The notes under the pieces are model-generated. The model made no database searches. It was not told the origin of the DNA and saw nothing but the letters and a program-made list of their open reading frames with translations. A stretch of DNA of 64,000 nucleotides from Pseudomonas putida (GTDB taxonomy: Bacteria; Pseudomonadota; Gammaproteobacteria; Pseudomonadales; Pseudomonadaceae). Of the stretch, positions 61,581-64,000 are shown piece by piece. Within the stretch, counting starts at the first letter, position 1; the number at the start of each line of letters is the position of its first letter. The DNA lies in assembly GCF_030159595.1 (NCBI RefSeq), contig NZ_BSKJ01000008.1:248001-312000 (forward strand), written 5' to 3'. The position numbers and the translations under genes are program-made.

Positions 61581-63002
61581 TTAGCGCTTGTTCGCTGCGA
61601 GCAGGGTGGCCTTTTCCTGATCCATACGGGCGATCAGGGGCTGGCTCTGCTGCTGGAAGCGCTGGCGCTCGTTCTTGGCGATCGGATCGGCCATCGGCAC
61701 TTTCTGGCTCAACGGGTCGACGTGCACACCGTTGACCTGGAACTCGTAGTGCAGGTGCGGTCCGGTGGACAGGCCAGTGGTGCCAATGTAGCCAATGATC
61801 TGACCCTGTTTCACGGTGCTACCCGTCTTGATGCCCTTGGCAAAGCCCTGCATGTGGCCGTACAGCGTCTTGTAGCGGTTGCCGTGCTGGATGATCACGG
61901 TATTGCCGTAACCGCCGCGGCGCCCGGCCAGTTCGATGCGACCGTCACCGGCTGCCTTGATTGGCGTACCGCGCGGGGCGGCATAATCGACGCCCTTGTG
62001 AGCGCGGATTTTGTTCAGGATCGGGTGCTTGCGGCCTGCGGAGAAGCGCGAGCTGATACGGGCAAAGTCCACCGGGGTACGGATGAAGGCCTTGCGCAGG
62101 CTGTTGCCGTCGGCCGTGTAGTAGGTGGTGTTGCCTTGCTTGTTGGTATAGCGCACGGCGGTGTAGGTCTTGCCGCGGTTGGTGAAGCGGGCGGACAGAA
62201 TGTTGCCGGTGCCGACGACTTTGCCGTCCATCACCTTCTGCTCGTAGACCACGTCAAATTCATCGCCAGGGCGAATATCCTGAGCGAAGTCGATGTCGTA
62301 ACCCAGCACGCGGGCCATGTCCATCGTCATGCTGTGAGACAGCCCGGCACGCTGGGCCGAAGCTGACAGCGAGCTCTTGATCACGCCGTGGGCATAGGCG
62401 GTACGCACCACCGGCTTGCTGATTTCACGGTTGAAGGTGTAGCCCTTGGCGGTCTTGGTCAGGCGAATGGTTTCGAGGTTGCTGACCTTACTGTGCAAGC
62501 TGGCCAGTTGGCCATCCTTGTCCAGTTCAAATTGCAGGACCTGGCCGTGCTTGAGCTGGCTGAACTGCTTGGCCTGCTTGTTACTGGTCAGCAGGTCATG
62601 CACCGCATTGGCTGGCAAGCCGACCTTGGCGAACAAGGTGGACAGGGTGTCGCCACGGGCAACGGTGACTTCGCGGTGACCGGGCGCCTTGACCGCTTCT
62701 GCAACTTGTTCGGTGGCGGGGGCTTTCTGCTCGGCCTTCTGGGTCTCGGGGGCTGCTTCTTCAATTTGTGCGAACGGCGAGCCTTGCTCGCCTGCTGCCT
62801 GCACCAGAGGCGCAGCACGGGATTCGTCCTTCAGTTGCTCGGCAGGGCTTTCCAGCTCGAGGTTGAGGGTGGTTTTCTTGGCTTCCACTTCGCTGGAGGG
62901 AAATACCAGCAGAGCAAGGCTGAGCAGGGCGGCAATGCCGCTGGCGGCCAACAGATGGCTTTTCGGATAAAGCGGGGGCGCTTTAGGCGGTTCGTTGGTC
63001 AT
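61581..63002 (-). CDS. M23 family peptidoglycan endopeptidase (MepM-like)
   Basis: From ATG 63002 (MTNEPPKAPPLYPKS) the protein has 473 residues: an N-terminal cytoplasmic end, one membrane helix ('LLAASGIAALLSLALLVF'), a charged linker, an OapA/LysM-like region (about 130-180, 'VTVARGDTLSTLFAKVG'), and a C-terminal M23 peptidase domain. Zinc ligands are in 'HKGVDYAAPRGTPI' and 'STGPHLHYEFQVNG'. MepM-type enzymes cut D,D-crosslinks so that the wall can grow. It is divergent from tyrS and upstream of anmK. Confidence 0.92.
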   Translation of the reverse strand: MTNEPPKAPPLYPKSHLLAASGIAALLSLALLVFPSSEVEAKKTTLNLELESPAEQLKDESRAAPLVQAAGEQGSPFAQIEEAAPETQKAEQKAPATEQVAEAVKAPGHREVTVARGDTLSTLFAKVGLPANAVHDLLTSNKQAKQFSQLKHGQVLQFELDKDGQLASLHSKVSNLETIRLTKTAKGYTFNREISKPVVRTAYAHGVIKSSLSASAQRAGLSHSMTMDMARVLGYDIDFAQDIRPGDEFDVVYEQKVMDGKVVGTGNILSARFTNRGKTYTAVRYTNKQGNTTYYTADGNSLRKAFIRTPVDFARISSRFSAGRKHPILNKIRAHKGVDYAAPRGTPIKAAGDGRIELAGRRGGYGNTVIIQHGNRYKTLYGHMQGFAKGIKTGSTVKQGQIIGYIGTTGLSTGPHLHYEFQVNGVHVDPLSQKVPMADPIAKNERQRFQQQSQPLIARMDQEKATLLAANKR

Positions 63003-63214
63003 GGGTAAGGTGACTTTGAAAAAGTGAAATGGAAAAGATGAATGACATGATGAAGATGAAATAACTGTATAAAATATAACCAAATCCATTTTCACGCAAG
63101 GGCGCGTAGACGCCGCAAACCCGTGTTCGGGTCACATTCCTTTGCGAAACTTGTAATTGACGGCCGATCTTGTATGGTTGGCTCCCCCTGAATCTGAGCC
63201 TTGCGGGTTTGTCT
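63003..63214. other. Divergent M23-peptidase/tyrS promoter region
   Basis: This 212-nt AT-richer gap (63050-63090) must hold both promoters. On the minus strand TATACA near 63066 could be a -10 for the peptidase operon. For tyrS no convincing -35/-10 pair was found. The 'ctgtataaaatataac' segment is only a half-match to a LexA box. Confidence 0.4.
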
Positions 63215-64000
63215 ATGAAGTCGGTTGAAGAGCAGCTGGCGCTTATCAAGCGCGGTGCGGAAGAAGTACTGGTCGAGTCGGAACTGGTGGAGAAGCTCAA
63301 GCGCGGCCAGCCTCTGCGCATCAAGGCCGGCTTCGACCCGACCGCCCCTGACCTGCACCTTGGTCACACGGTGCTGATCAACAAGCTGCGCCAGTTCCAG
63401 GAGCTGGGGCACCAGGTCATCTTCCTGATCGGTGACTTCACCGGCATGATCGGTGACCCGAGCGGCAAAAGCGCCACGCGCCCGCCCTTGACCCGTGAGC
63501 AGGTGCTGGACAATGCTGAGACTTATAAACAGCAGGTGTTCAAGATTCTCGATCCGGCCAAGACCGAGGTCGCGTTCAACTCCACCTGGATGGACAAGCT
63601 GACCCCGGCCGACTTCATTCGCCTGGCATCGCAATACACCGTGGCGCGCATGCTGGAGCGTGACGACTTCGACAAGCGCTACACCACCAATCAGCCGATC
63701 GCTATCCACGAGTTTCTCTACCCGCTGGTGCAGGGCTATGACTCGGTGGCGCTGAAGGCCGACGTCGAGCTGGGTGGTACCGACCAGAAGTTCAACCTGT
63801 TGATGGGGCGCGAGCTGCAGCGTGCCTATGGCCAGGAAGCGCAGAACATCGTGACCATGCCGCTGCTCGAAGGGCTCGACGGCGTGAAGAAGATGTCCAA
63901 GTCGCTGGGCAACTATGTCGGTATCCAGGAAGCGCCAGGGGTGATGTACAGCAAGCTGGTGTCGATCCCGGATACCTTGATGTGGCGTTACTTCGAGCTG
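63215..64000 (+). CDS. tyrS: Tyrosyl-tRNA synthetase (partial, C-terminus off the right edge)
   Basis: The enzyme charges tRNA-Tyr. The open frame starts at ATG 63215 (MKSVEEQLALIKRGAEEV) and runs 262 codons to the edge. It has the class I HIGH-type motif in 'PDLHLGHTVLINKLRQF', and 'KKMSKSLGNYVG' (KMSKS). The 'MKSVEEQLALIKRG' start is that of the second, TyrZ-like type of Pseudomonas TyrRS (about 399 residues), so about one third is missing. It is divergent from the M23 peptidase gene. Confidence 0.95.
   Translation, partial: MKSVEEQLALIKRGAEEVLVESELVEKLKRGQPLRIKAGFDPTAPDLHLGHTVLINKLRQFQELGHQVIFLIGDFTGMIGDPSGKSATRPPLTREQVLDNAETYKQQVFKILDPAKTEVAFNSTWMDKLTPADFIRLASQYTVARMLERDDFDKRYTTNQPIAIHEFLYPLVQGYDSVALKADVELGGTDQKFNLLMGRELQRAYGQEAQNIVTMPLLEGLDGVKKMSKSLGNYVGIQEAPGVMYSKLVSIPDTLMWRYFEL

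Noticed and set aside
60573..62366. 597-codon plus-strand frame opposite anmK and the M23 peptidase
   Set aside because: Spans two genes with clear catalytic motifs on the minus strand.
63060..63085. LexA box before the M23 peptidase
   Set aside because: Only the first half (CTGTATA) fits; the second half reads AAC instead of CAG.

Overview
The window is a dense, GC-rich, chromosomal segment from a fluorescent pseudomonad, almost certainly the Pseudomonas putida group. The evidence is the gene content and order (pqqF, davAB, rmcA, rpoD-dnaG-rpsU, lptD-surA-pdxA-rsmA-apaGH, amgK-murU, rpe-gph-trpE, trpGDC, vfr, argC-erpA-anmK-tyrS), which matches the P. putida KT2440 PP_0381 to PP_0436 neighbourhood as I remember it, and the putida-type REP hairpins scattered between genes. 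Nearly all of it is core chromosome; no prophage, transposase or CRISPR array was found.

Layout. 1-5.8 kb: the PQQ maturation protease pqqF (cut by the left edge), the lysine monooxygenase pathway genes davB-davA, a structured intergenic region in front of a small unknown gene, and an Lrp/AsnC regulator. 5.9-7.4 kb: a hexapeptide acetyltransferase and a small accessory-looking pair (DUF4160, then DUF2442 fused to a helix-turn-helix) abutting the 3' end of a tRNA with CAU anticodon, probably tRNA-Ile2. 7.4-15.9 kb: the cyclic-di-GMP enzyme RmcA and the macromolecular synthesis operon rpsU-dnaG-rpoD. 15.9-26.5 kb: tsaD, plsY, folB-folK, cca, the PrkA-YeaH-SpoVR stress cluster, glpE, apaH, apaG. 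26.6-32.6 kb: rsmA, pdxA, surA, lptD, linking outer-membrane biogenesis with rRNA methylation and vitamin B6. 32.7-36.3 kb: the MurNAc salvage genes amgK-murU, a TerB/DnaJ protein and a DUF3530 protein. 36.4-44.2 kb: a hybrid periplasmic-sensor histidine kinase and response regulator beside a polyamine-type ABC transporter. 44.3-52.2 kb: rpe-gph-trpE, the autotransporter esterase estP, and trpGDC. 52.3-64 kb: a lipoate-ligase-like protein, vfr, an OsmC protein, coq7, a HIT protein, an SDR, a flavin oxidoreductase, hemJ, argC, erpA, anmK, an M23 peptidase and tyrS (cut by the right edge).

Most noteworthy observations. (1) Both split tryptophan loci carry nearly identical Trp-rich leader peptides, and the trpE leader is embedded in frame as the last 14 codons of gph, so gph translation itself could report Trp-tRNA charging. 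(2) Between davB and the small DUF3077/DUF6124-like gene there is a nested set of complementary segments that looks like a structured RNA. (3) The DUF4160/DUF2442-HTH pair overlaps by 4 nt, sits on the 3' flank of a tRNA, and its last codons lie inside the tRNA terminator. (4) A perfect 8-4-8 inverted repeat lies between the response regulator gene and the ABC operon and is a candidate operator. (5) REP-type hairpins occur at eight places in three sequence flavours, one of them inside the ABC operon between the binding protein and the permeases.

Coordinates of coding regions use the start codon I judge most likely, which is often internal to the longest open frame. Functional names rest on motif and family recognition by eye; no database search was run.
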